From assembly GCF_033542235.1 (NCBI RefSeq), contig NZ_JAWRCU010000018.1, forward strand, positions 1 through 64,000: DNA of 64,000 bases, read 5' to 3'. Positions 33,885-42,804 of this stretch are shown in pieces. Position 1 is the first letter of the stretch. Every line of letters begins with the position of its first letter. The DNA is from JAWRCU01 sp033542235. GTDB lineage: Bacteria > Pseudomonadota > Alphaproteobacteria > Rhizobiales > Rhizobiaceae. The position numbers and the translations under genes are program-made. The notes under the pieces were generated by a model, which saw only the letters and a list, made by a program, of their open reading frames with translations, had not been told where the DNA came from and did no database searches.

Positions 33885-34715
33885 ATGAGTAGCGATGAGT
33901 TTTGGGTCCGGTTCTGGGGAACGCGCGGCAGTGTCCCGGTCTCCGGTCGCGAGTTCCTGCGTTATGGCGGCAACACGGCCTGCATCGAGGTAAGATGCGG
34001 CCCGCACACTCTGATCTTCGATGCCGGCTCGGGGTTTCGTCCCGCCGGGCGGTCGCTGGTCGAGCGAGGCATCGAGGATTTCGACGTCTTCTTCACCCAT
34101 TGCCACTACGATCACATACTGGGCCTGCCCTTCTTCGCCCCGCTCTACAAGCCGAACTTCCACGTCTCCGTCTGGTCCGGTCATCTGGCCGGCATCATGA
34201 CGACCCGTGAGATGCTCAAGGCGTTCATGCAGCCGCCATGGTTTCCCGTGCCGCTCGACATCTGCCGCGCAAACATCACCTGCAACGACTTCCGTGCCAA
34301 CGACGTGCTCACGCCGCGCGAGGGCGTGACCATCCGAACCGGCATCCTCAATCACCCAGGCAATTGCGTCGGCTACCGCATCGAGTGGGCGGGGCGGGTC
34401 GTCGCGCTGGTCAGCGACACCGAGCATGTCGCGGGCATCCTGGATCCCAATGTGCTCAGCCTGATGAGCAATGCCGATCTCGTCATCTACGACGCCAATT
34501 TCGTAGAAGATGAGATGGAGTGCTACCGCGGTTGGGGTCACTCCACCTGGCAACAGGGAATCAAGCTATGCGAAGCAGCCGGAGCGCGACGACTGGCGCT
34601 GTTCCATCACGACAAGGGGCGGACCGACGCTCAGCTCGCCGTCATCGAGCGAAACGCAAGCAAACGTTTCAGCGGCGCCTTTGCCGCGCGCGATGATCTG
34701 GTGGTCGAGATCTGA
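33885..34715 (+). CDS. MBL-fold metallo-hydrolase (phosphodiesterase-like)
   Basis: A 276-residue metallo-beta-lactamase-fold enzyme. The metal motif THCHYDH is at residues 71-77, with an N-terminal RFWGTRGSVPVSG, GGNTACIE, HPGNCVGYRIE, IYDANF and FHHDKGRTD. The N-terminus resembles phosphodiesterase-type MBL proteins that often accompany cyclases. Hydrolysis of a phosphodiester, perhaps a cyclic nucleotide, is an inference from context. It follows the cNMP-binding gene by 144 bases. Confidence 0.85.
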   Translation: MSSDEFWVRFWGTRGSVPVSGREFLRYGGNTACIEVRCGPHTLIFDAGSGFRPAGRSLVERGIEDFDVFFTHCHYDHILGLPFFAPLYKPNFHVSVWSGHLAGIMTTREMLKAFMQPPWFPVPLDICRANITCNDFRANDVLTPREGVTIRTGILNHPGNCVGYRIEWAGRVVALVSDTEHVAGILDPNVLSLMSNADLVIYDANFVEDEMECYRGWGHSTWQQGIKLCEAAGARRLALFHHDKGRTDAQLAVIERNASKRFSGAFAARDDLVVEI

Positions 34716-34739
34716 AACTGGTCACGCGCAACTCTGAAA

Positions 34740-35480
34740 TCAGATCAGTTCGCGCGCCGATAGCCAGCGGCACGCTGGGTTCGTAGCGGCAGCCTCGAGC
34801 AGGCCATCCAGGAAATCCCATACCGGCTCGTCGTGCACGAGATGGTGCGTGAGCATGCCGATCGGCTCGTTGCTGCCGGCCTCCCGTCGCCAGCGCAACT
34901 CCGTCGTGAGTTCCCCGATGAGCGCGCCGATATCCCTGCAGCCTCGTCCGCCATGCCAGTCGATCGGGTCGATATGCGTGTTGACGACACGGATCGGAGC
35001 AGGCCTCGCGCGGCCGTAAACCGAAACAGCGGCGAAGCCCAGGCGGCCAAGCGCGGGCAGCAACGTTTTGTCGATGCGATTCCATGGCGGCACCAGCACA
35101 GGCAGCGCCCTGTCGCCAAACAGCCGGTCGATCATAACCTTCGCTTCAGCGAGCTCCTGAAGCACAACCTGCTCCGGGCGATGCGGCCCAAGCTCCTCCT
35201 TCTTCTCGTTTGCCGGCGCATGGTTCTCATGGGCCCAGCCATGCACGGCAACGGTGACCTTGTCCGTGGCTTGGAGCCGCTCTGCGAGACTCCTTCGTGC
35301 GGCGGCCGGGATCACCGCCAGTGTCACGGCAATCGCGTGCCTGGCGCATACCGCAAGCAGCCGGTCGAGCGCGGCGGTCGGCTCGATCGCGTCGTCGTCG
35401 CGCAGCCAGAAATCTGCGATGCGCCCGGCCTCTGCCCAACATGCGAGCTCGGCGTGAAGCGGCTGCCAGTCGGTCCCCAT
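34740..35480 (-). CDS. Polysaccharide deacetylase-like protein
   Basis: A 246-residue protein of the carbohydrate esterase 4 / DUF2334-like fold. The catalytic-type motifs are WLRDDDA, the zinc motif HGWAHENH, VPPWNRID, HIDPIDWHGG and LTHHLVHDE. No signal peptide is seen, so it would act in the cytoplasm on a precursor, or be exported another way. It is transcribed with the GT4 gene 6 bases upstream. Convergent with the MBL gene. Confidence 0.8.
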   Translation of the reverse strand: MGTDWQPLHAELACWAEAGRIADFWLRDDDAIEPTAALDRLLAVCARHAIAVTLAVIPAAARRSLAERLQATDKVTVAVHGWAHENHAPANEKKEELGPHRPEQVVLQELAEAKVMIDRLFGDRALPVLVPPWNRIDKTLLPALGRLGFAAVSVYGRARPAPIRVVNTHIDPIDWHGGRGCRDIGALIGELTTELRWRREAGSNEPIGMLTHHLVHDEPVWDFLDGLLEAAATNPACRWLSARELI

Positions 35481-35486
35481 CTTCGC

Positions 35487-36572
35487 CTAGTCCCCGATCG
35501 CCTGTAACATCGCAGCGAGCCGCGCCGCGGCCACCTCGAAGGATCGCTCCTCGATCGCGAAGCGCCGCGCCTCTACGGACATCGAGCGCCTGAGCCGGGG
35601 GTCTTCGAGCAGTCGGGCAAGCGCGTCAGCGAAGTCAGGGGCGTCACCCGCCGCCGTGAGCAGGCCGGTTTTCCCGTTACGCACAACATTGGGAACGCCG
35701 TCGGTGGCCTGGGCCACAACCGGCAATCCGGCGGCCTGCGCCTCGAGATAGGCAAGCCCGTAAGCTTCGCCGAAACCGGGCCAGGCATAGAGGCATCCCC
35801 TCGCGTAGACTTCGGGGATTTCTGCAGATGCTTTTTCGCCCAGCCACTCTATCCGGAGGGGATCCAGGCGCGCGAATTCGGACCTGACATCATCGCGACA
35901 CGGTCCGTCGCCGGCAATCGAGATGGTCCATTGCAGGTGCACGATGCGCTCCAATGCGCGTGCGAGCAAACGGTAGCTATCCAGCTTGTCGCCCGGCCGC
36001 ATCATGGCAACCGTCACGATGCGCCGGCCCGTCAGCTCCGGCACGACGCTGCGGAACGGGCCGGTATCTATGAACGGGTCGAGCATCGCGAATTTCGCTT
36101 CCGGAGCGATGCTCCAGAGCCCGGCCTGATCTTTCTCCCGAAAGCAGATGTTGAGCGTTGCGTTCTGCACGGCCTGCGCAATGAAAGCCTGGCTGTCGCG
36201 CCATCCACCGACGGCGCGCCGCCGCGACCACGATGCTTCGGCGGTGACGTAATGCAGGCGGAAGCGGCGCGAGAGTGTCGGCCCGATGAAGTCCGGCGCC
36301 TTGTAATAGGGATGGTAACAGAACCAGAGATCGGGGGCCGAGGCGCCCGACCAGCTCCCTGAAATGCGGGCAATCTCGACCTCCGCGGCTTGTCTGGCTT
36401 CGTCATGCGCTCCGAAAGCAGGGCTCCCCGCGAAGCTGCGCAGCTCCGAAACTATCTCGACGTCATGTCCCGCAGACCTGAGTGCAGCAACCAACATGCG
36501 CGCCATCTGCCGGTCGCCCGAGGGGACGGGATGGTTCGGAGATTTCAGGGGAGCGTAGAAGGCGATCCGCAT
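35487..36572 (-). CDS. Glycosyltransferase family 4 (GT-B), second
   Basis: A 361-residue protein opening MRIAFYAPLKSPNHPVPSGDRQMARML, the usual start of bacterial GT4 enzymes. C-terminal features are RIVTVAMMRPGDKLDSYRLL, SIAGDGPCRDDV and the donor block WPGFGEAYGLAYLEAQAAGLPVVAQ. Sugar and acceptor are unknown. It forms an operon with the deacetylase gene. Confidence 0.88.
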   Translation of the reverse strand: MRIAFYAPLKSPNHPVPSGDRQMARMLVAALRSAGHDVEIVSELRSFAGSPAFGAHDEARQAAEVEIARISGSWSGASAPDLWFCYHPYYKAPDFIGPTLSRRFRLHYVTAEASWSRRRAVGGWRDSQAFIAQAVQNATLNICFREKDQAGLWSIAPEAKFAMLDPFIDTGPFRSVVPELTGRRIVTVAMMRPGDKLDSYRLLARALERIVHLQWTISIAGDGPCRDDVRSEFARLDPLRIEWLGEKASAEIPEVYARGCLYAWPGFGEAYGLAYLEAQAAGLPVVAQATDGVPNVVRNGKTGLLTAAGDAPDFADALARLLEDPRLRRSMSVEARRFAIEERSFEVAAARLAAMLQAIGD

Positions 36573-36673
36573 CGATGAAACCTATCAGCAGGGCGACTCT
36601 TGAAGTCAACAAGGCGACCGATCGACAGCCGATCTCGATCGCGGGCGGATCGAGAACATGGTAAGTTCTCGTC

Positions 36674-37849
36674 ATGAATGCATTGCCTGCCGAAGTCGAC
36701 CGAGCAACCAGCGACGCCTTCTTCGATACTGCTCCCGCGTTTGCCGAGTTCGAGAAGGTGGCCGACGCCGACAATTATCGCCCGTTGCCCGACGACTGGA
36801 TGCTCGCCGCTGCCGATATCGTCAATTCCAGCGAGGCGATCGCAGCGGGGCGCTACAAGGTGGTCAACATGGCGGGCGCGGGCGTGATCTCGGCGATCCT
36901 CAACGCGCTCGGCCGGCGAGACCTGCCGTTTGCTTTCGGCGGCGACGGCGCCCTCGTTGCCGTGCCGAGCTCCGGCATCGAAGCGACGAGGCAAGCGCTT
37001 GCCGCCGTGAAAACCTGGGTCGCCGAAGAGCTTGGGCTCGACTTGCGGGCGGCGCTCGTGCCCGTGACCGACATACGCGCCGATGGGCTCGACGTGCGCG
37101 TTGCCCGCTTTCAGGCGGGCCCGGAGGTCACCTACGCGATGTTCACGGGGGGCGGCGCCAGTTGGGCCGAGCGCGAGATGAAGGCTGGCCGCTACGCGGT
37201 CGCAGCCGCGCCGCCCGGCAGCAGGCCGGATCTCGAAGGGCTGTCGTGCCGCTGGAATCCGATCGAGACGCGCAATGGCGAGATCGTCTCCATCATTGTG
37301 GTCCCGCAGGGCTGGGAAACCTTCGCCGAATTCCAGAAAGTCATTTCCGATATCCTGGCGATCGCCGGAGAAGGGGGACAGGGCGGGCATCCATTGCCCG
37401 CGCAAGGGCCAGCGATCCCGCTTGTCGCCAAGGGCGTCGGCTACGAGGTTCGCGCGGTGGCTGCTGGCGGGCGGCTGCGGCGCAGGGTCCGCATATATCT
37501 GGAGACTGCCCTCGCCCATGTCCTCGGCAGGCTGGGCCTCAGGGCAGGAAGGTTCGACCCGGCATTCTACAGGGCTGACGTCGCCACCAACTCGGACTTC
37601 CGCAAATTCGATGACGGGTTGAAGATGACGATCGATATCGACACCGAGCGCCTGTCGAGAATCGAAAAGCGCCTGGAAGAGGCCGTAGCCGCCGGCCATT
37701 GCCGCTACGGGTTGCACCGGCAGAAATCGGCGCTGATGACCTGCATCGTACCGTCGCCGTTCACGCGCGATCACATGCATTTCATCGACGGCGCGGCCGG
37801 CGGCTATGCCGTCGCCGCCCGCAACCTGAAGGCAGCGCTCAGCAGTTGA
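36674..37849 (+). CDS. DUF3095 family protein, cyclase-like
   Basis: A 391-residue protein of the DUF3095 family. The N-terminal part has LAAADIVNSSEAIAAGRYK and later FAFGGDGALVAVP. They resemble the two metal-binding loops of class III cyclases (aDIvgST and GDG), with aspartates in both. The C-terminal part carries CRWNPIETRNGEIVS and HMHFIDGAAGGYAVAA. The biochemical role is not established. Its location between cNMP genes makes a nucleotide-related function plausible. Confidence 0.8.
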   Translation: MNALPAEVDRATSDAFFDTAPAFAEFEKVADADNYRPLPDDWMLAAADIVNSSEAIAAGRYKVVNMAGAGVISAILNALGRRDLPFAFGGDGALVAVPSSGIEATRQALAAVKTWVAEELGLDLRAALVPVTDIRADGLDVRVARFQAGPEVTYAMFTGGGASWAEREMKAGRYAVAAAPPGSRPDLEGLSCRWNPIETRNGEIVSIIVVPQGWETFAEFQKVISDILAIAGEGGQGGHPLPAQGPAIPLVAKGVGYEVRAVAAGGRLRRRVRIYLETALAHVLGRLGLRAGRFDPAFYRADVATNSDFRKFDDGLKMTIDIDTERLSRIEKRLEEAVAAGHCRYGLHRQKSALMTCIVPSPFTRDHMHFIDGAAGGYAVAARNLKAALSS

Positions 37850-38016
37850 ACCTGTGGTTGCCGAACGCCGATTGGCAGCAGTTTCAGCTCGGCATCTTGA
37901 CGAGGTACAACTTAGAGCCCACCTGACGCACGAAAAGCAAAGTCGGGGTGTGATTTGACCGGATTCGATAGCCGGCCACCCTCTGCCTGCTGGGCCTCTT
38001 CACGGAACGAACTCGT

Positions 38017-39359
38017 TTGAACGTCGCCAACACCATATTCGACGGCCTCCTCGAGCGGATTTCGACGCGCGCAGCGCGTGCCGGGGTGATCGGGCTCGGC
38101 TATGTCGGGCTGCCGCTGGCCATGGCGATTGCGCGCAAAGGGTTTTCGGTCACGGGTTTCGACATCGATCCTGACAAGATCGTCGCCTTGGACCGAGGCA
38201 AATCTTACATAGCCGGCGTATCGGACGACACGTTATCCGAGCAGGCTGCAGCAAAGCGCTTTCGTTCGACCACGGATTTTTCCGGATTGGCGGAGTGCGA
38301 CATCATCATCATCTGCGTGCCAACGCCGCTCAGCCGCCATCGCGACCCCGACCTGTCCTTCGTCGAAGCAACCAGCCGCGCGATCGCCCACTCACTCCGC
38401 CGCGGTCAGCTGGTCGTGCTGGAATCGACGACCTATCCCGGCACCACGGACGAGGTCGTGCGACCGCTGCTCGAAGAAACCGGTCTCAAGTCGGGCCGCG
38501 ATTTCTTCCTCGGGTTCTCGCCCGAGCGTGAGGACCCGGGCAATCAGCGTTTCGAGACAGCGACCATTCCGAAGGTCGTGGCCGGGGACGGCCCGCAGGC
38601 GGCATCGCTCATCTCGGCTTTCTACAGCGCGGTGGTCGAGAAGGTCGTGCCCGTCTCCACGACCGCCACCGCCGAGGCCGTGAAGCTTACCGAAAACATC
38701 TTCCGTGCCGTCAACATCGCGCTCGTCAACGAGCTCAAGGTGATCTACGACGCGATGGGCATCGACGTCTGGGAGGTGATCGAAGCGGCGAAAACCAAGC
38801 CGTTCGGCTACATGCCTTTCTATCCGGGCCCAGGCCTCGGCGGGCACTGCATACCGATCGATCCGTTCTATCTCACCTGGAAGTCGCGCGAATACGATTT
38901 GCCGACGCGCTTCGTCGAACTCGCCGGCGAAATCAACGCACAGATGCCGCGTCATGTCGTCGGCAGGCTTGCCGAAGTCCTCGACAGCCGGTGCGGCAGG
39001 CGCTCGGCAGGTCGCGCATCCTGGTCGTCGGCCTCGCCTACAAGAAGAACGTTTCCGACATTCGCGAGAGCCCGGCCTTCAAGATCATCGAGCTCATCGA
39101 GGAGCGCGGCGGCGAAGCAGATTATCACGACCCCTACGTCGCCGAGATTCCGGCGACGCGCGAGCATCTGCCTCTCAAGGGCAGGAAGTCTGTTCCAATG
39201 ACCGAAGCTGCGATCGAAGCGTATGATGCGCTTGTCGTTTCCACCGACCACGATTCGATCAACTATGACCTGTTGGCGCGCGCAGCGCGCCTCGTCATCG
39301 ACACGCGCAATGTCTTTGTTCGTCGAGGGATCGCAAGTCCGAACGTAGTGAAGGCCTGA
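38017..39359 (+). pseudogene. UDP-sugar dehydrogenase (WecC/TviB type), frameshifted
   Basis: A nucleotide-sugar dehydrogenase of 447 codons if repaired. It starts at TTG 38017 with the Rossmann motif AGVIGLGYVGLPLA. The catalytic region is GPGLGGHCIPIDPFYLTW. At about 38990, after LAEVLDSR, the frame shifts by one missing base. The C-terminal domain (RSRILVVGLAYKKNVSDIRESPAFKI to NVFVRRGIA) continues in the other frame to TGA 39357-39359. The enzyme would oxidise a UDP-hexose or UDP-HexNAc to the uronic acid. The break is either real or a one-base sequence error. Confidence 0.82.
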
Positions 39360-39409
39360 GGGGAACTGGCTGCGAGGTCCAACGCCGAAAATCTTGAGAA
39401 GAGCATAAA

Positions 39410-40741
39410 ATGGCAGACGTCTCATCCATCCTTCTCGACCGCGTGGCCGACTGGCTGATGCAATCCGCGCTTGCCGGCGAGGACCTTGAAAGCATCGTGC
39501 GCGGCCTTTGCGAGCGGCTCACCGCCGCGGGTCTTCCCATGAGACGTGTGCATCTGAGTTTCTCGATGCTTCATCCGCTCTATGATGCGCTCGGCTTTAC
39601 CTGGGAGCGCGGCGGGGGCATCAGCGTCGAGAAGTTCCGCACCAAGTCGGCCGAGCGCCCGGAACGCTTTCTGCAGAGCCCCTATTTCTACCTGCTCAGC
39701 AACAATCTCGATCATCTGCGACGGCGCATCGATCCGAGCGCCGCTTCCGAATTCCCGGTCTTCGACGATCTGAAGGGCATGGGCGTCACCGACTATATGG
39801 CGTTCATCCACTCCTTCGGGAGAGACATGTCGCGCGGCATGGTCGGCTCCTGGTCGACCGATCACCCCAACGGCTTCAGCGACGACATGATCGGCGGCCT
39901 CCTCAAGGTCCAGAACCATCTGGCGGTCGCGGCCAAGATGGCAGTGCTCGGACGGCTCGCCGACAACATGCTCACCACCTATCTCGGCGGCGGGGCAGGC
40001 AAGCGCGTCCTTTCCGGCCAGACCAAGCGCGGCGATGGCGAGACTATCCGCGCCGCGCTCGTGATGGCCGACATGCGCAAATCGACCGCGCTCGCGGAGC
40101 GTGACGGACGCCAGACCTATATCGACACGCTGAACCAGTTCTTCGATGCGATCGCCGCTCCGTTCAATCGCGGCGGCGGTGAAATTTTGAGCTTCCTCGG
40201 CGACGGCTTCCTCGCGGTCTACCCCTGCGGCCGCCACAAGGAACCGTCGCAGGTCGCGTGCCAGGCGGCGTTCTCTGCCGTCGTCAAGGCGACGAAGCGC
40301 ATGCAGGAACTCAACGCGCAGAGAAAGCGCGATGGGTTCGGCCCCATCGGCTACGGCATCGGACTGCACGTCGGCAACGTGATGTTCGGCAATGTCGGGC
40401 TGAAGGACCGCCTTACCTTCTCGGCCTTCGGCGCTTCGGTCAATGAGGTGCAGCGCCTGCAGGAGCTCACCAAAAAGCACCGACAGAACGTCATCGCCAG
40501 CAGCGCCTTCGCCGACTACTGCGGCGGCGCCTGGACGACGCTCGGCGAGGAAAGGCTGCGCGGCGTCGACGAGGCGATCACCATTCTTGCTCCTGACATC
40601 ACGAGCATACCGGCGGCAGAAGAGGAGAGCATTCCGGAGCCCGCCTATGACGGGCTGTCCGACGCGGAGAACGTCATCCTGTTGCATCGCGACCAGCGTA
40701 GCCCGGAGCACGAACCTCCCGCAAAGAAGGCGCTGCAGTAA
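39410..40741 (+). CDS. Class III adenylate/guanylate cyclase, first copy
   Basis: A 443-residue protein. A roughly 200-residue N-terminal domain has SPYFYLLSN, GVTDYMAFIHSFG and TDHPNGFSDD. The cyclase domain then carries metal aspartates D221 (VMADMRKST) and D265 (FLGDGFLAV) and the transition-state N and R in VNEVQRL. No membrane segment or signal peptide, so cytosolic. The N-terminal domain is shared with the cyclase at 46981, showing they are paralogues. It precedes the ABC importer genes in the same direction; nucleotide preference cannot be read with certainty. Confidence 0.88.
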   Translation: MADVSSILLDRVADWLMQSALAGEDLESIVRGLCERLTAAGLPMRRVHLSFSMLHPLYDALGFTWERGGGISVEKFRTKSAERPERFLQSPYFYLLSNNLDHLRRRIDPSAASEFPVFDDLKGMGVTDYMAFIHSFGRDMSRGMVGSWSTDHPNGFSDDMIGGLLKVQNHLAVAAKMAVLGRLADNMLTTYLGGGAGKRVLSGQTKRGDGETIRAALVMADMRKSTALAERDGRQTYIDTLNQFFDAIAAPFNRGGGEILSFLGDGFLAVYPCGRHKEPSQVACQAAFSAVVKATKRMQELNAQRKRDGFGPIGYGIGLHVGNVMFGNVGLKDRLTFSAFGASVNEVQRLQELTKKHRQNVIASSAFADYCGGAWTTLGEERLRGVDEAITILAPDITSIPAAEEESIPEPAYDGLSDAENVILLHRDQRSPEHEPPAKKALQ

Positions 40742-40914
40742 GCTGCAGCCGGCGCTAGCCGCTGCGCAGCACCGACTCACCTCGGTCCACCCGGATTTCG
40801 AGGAGCGTGCGGCTGCGCGCGACTCGCTCTAGGCACGCGGCAGATGCTGAGCTAGTGTCGTTCCCGACCAAGGAGGGGCGCGCAGTTGCGCGCTCGCTGG
40901 AGGGCGACGCGAGT

Positions 40915-42804
40915 ATGGGTGCAGGTTCGGACCTGTTGCGGATCGAGGATCTGAGCATCACCTTTGCTCTGCTGGGCGGTCGCATCCAGGCCGTACGGCG
41001 CGCCAATCTTCGCGTCCTGCCTGGCAAGGTGACGGCGCTGGTCGGCGAGTCCGGCTCCGGCAAGTCGGTGATCAGCCAGGCGGTGATGGGCATCCTGCCG
41101 AGGACCGCCACCGTCACCGGCCGCATCCTGTTTTCCGACCCGAAGAAGAACTGGGCGACGACAGACATCCTCACGCTATCGCGTGACGGTCCGGAAATCC
41201 GGGAGCTGCGCGGCAGCCGCATGGGCAAGATCTTCCAGGAGCCGATGACATCGCTTTCGCCTCTGCACACGGTCGGCAACCAGATCGGCGAGGTGCTGAG
41301 GATCCATACCCCGCTCGACAAGGCCGAAATACGCGAGCGCACCATCGAGATGCTCGGGCTGGTCGGCTTTTCCAATCCGGCCCGCGCCTATGACATGTAC
41401 CCGTTCGAACTGTCTGGCGGCATGCGCCAGCGGGCCATGATCGCCATGGCGCTGATCTGCCGGCCGGCCCTGCTGGTCGCCGACGAGCCTACAACCGCGC
41501 TCGACGTCACGATCCAGGCCCAGATCCTGAAGCTGCTGCGGGACCTGCAGGCAAAGCTCAACATGGCGATGCTCCTGATCACCCATGATCTGGGCGTCGT
41601 TGCCAATACCGCCGACGAGGTCGTCGTCATCTATCACGGCGAGATCATGGAGGCCGGGCCCGTCGAGGCGATTTTCCGCAGACCGAGCCACCCTTATCTC
41701 AAGGGACTGATGGCCGCCGTGCCACATTTCGACATGAAACCCGGCGAGCGGCTCAAGGGGCTGCGCGACGTTTCGGTTGACGCTGGCAGCCTGCTCGGCA
41801 AGCAAAACCAGGGCAGCGGCAACAGGCCGGATATCCTGCTGTCGGTGCGCGATCTCACCAAATCCTTCTCCACGCGGAAATCCGGCTGGTTCGGAACCAG
41901 TGCCGAGAAGCCAGTACGGGCAGTGGACGGCGTCAGCTTCGATATCAGGCGCGGCGAGTGTCTCGGGCTCGTCGGCGAGAGCGGCTGCGGCAAGACGACG
42001 GTCAGCAAGATCCTGATGCGGGCCGTCACGCCGGAAGCGGGCAGCGTGACGTTCGATAACGGCGACGGGCCGATAGATGTGCTTTCAGCCCGGGGCGAAG
42101 AGCTGCAGAGCCTCAGGACCAAGATACAGATGGTCTTCCAGGATCCGGTCTCCTCGCTCTCGCCGCGCATGACGGTGCGCAACATCCTCAGCGAGCCGCT
42201 GGAAATTCACGCGCGTGGCGGCGCCAAGAGCCGCGAGGACGCGGTGAAGGGACTGATGCGAGCCATCGGCCTCGACCCGCGCCACCTCAGCCGCTACCCG
42301 CACAGCTTCTCCGGCGGGCAGAGGCAGCGTATCGGGATAGCCCGAGCGCTGGCGCTCGGCCCCGAACTGCTCATCTGCGACGAGCCCGTCTCGGCGCTGG
42401 ATGTTTCCGTACAGGCGCAGATCCTGAACCTGCTCAAGGATTTGCAGAAAGAACTCGGGCTCACCTACCTCTTCATCTCGCACAATCTCGCCGTGGTCGA
42501 CTATATGGCCGACCGCATCGCGGTGATGTGGCGCGGCCGCATAGTCGAGCTCGCACCGCGCGAGATACTCCTCAGGAGACCGATCCACCCTTACACGCGC
42601 TCGCTGCTTGCGGCAGTGCCGTTTCCTGACCTCGACCGTCCGCTCGACTACAAGACGCTGCAGCCTGGCGGCGCCTCGGACAGCAGCGCCTGGGCGCCGC
42701 AGTTCCGTGACGACGGCGAAGGTACGCTGCTGCCGGCCGATCTCGGCGGCGGCCATCTCGTGCTGGCCCGCAAATCGGTCGATGTGCGGGAGCTGCGACC
42801 ATGA
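40915..42804 (+). CDS. ABC importer ATPase with two nucleotide-binding domains (Opp/Dpp type)
   Basis: A 629-residue fusion of OppD- and OppF-like domains. Domain 1 has GESGSGKS, LSGGMRQRAMIA and LLVADEPTTALD. Domain 2 (from about 310) has GESGCGKTT, FSGGQRQRIGIA and LLICDEPVSALD, and both have C-terminal oligopeptide-type extensions (HPYLKGL, HPYTRSLL). It powers import through the two permeases downstream. ATG 40915 follows GGAGGG. The stop overlaps the binding-protein start (ATGA). Confidence 0.93.
   Translation: MGAGSDLLRIEDLSITFALLGGRIQAVRRANLRVLPGKVTALVGESGSGKSVISQAVMGILPRTATVTGRILFSDPKKNWATTDILTLSRDGPEIRELRGSRMGKIFQEPMTSLSPLHTVGNQIGEVLRIHTPLDKAEIRERTIEMLGLVGFSNPARAYDMYPFELSGGMRQRAMIAMALICRPALLVADEPTTALDVTIQAQILKLLRDLQAKLNMAMLLITHDLGVVANTADEVVVIYHGEIMEAGPVEAIFRRPSHPYLKGLMAAVPHFDMKPGERLKGLRDVSVDAGSLLGKQNQGSGNRPDILLSVRDLTKSFSTRKSGWFGTSAEKPVRAVDGVSFDIRRGECLGLVGESGCGKTTVSKILMRAVTPEAGSVTFDNGDGPIDVLSARGEELQSLRTKIQMVFQDPVSSLSPRMTVRNILSEPLEIHARGGAKSREDAVKGLMRAIGLDPRHLSRYPHSFSGGQRQRIGIARALALGPELLICDEPVSALDVSVQAQILNLLKDLQKELGLTYLFISHNLAVVDYMADRIAVMWRGRIVELAPREILLRRPIHPYTRSLLAAVPFPDLDRPLDYKTLQPGGASDSSAWAPQFRDDGEGTLLPADLGGGHLVLARKSVDVRELRP

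Noticed and set aside
39360..39390. GGAAC before the first cyclase as an EcfG promoter
   Set aside because: At 16 bases the downstream element reads CGCC, not CGTT.
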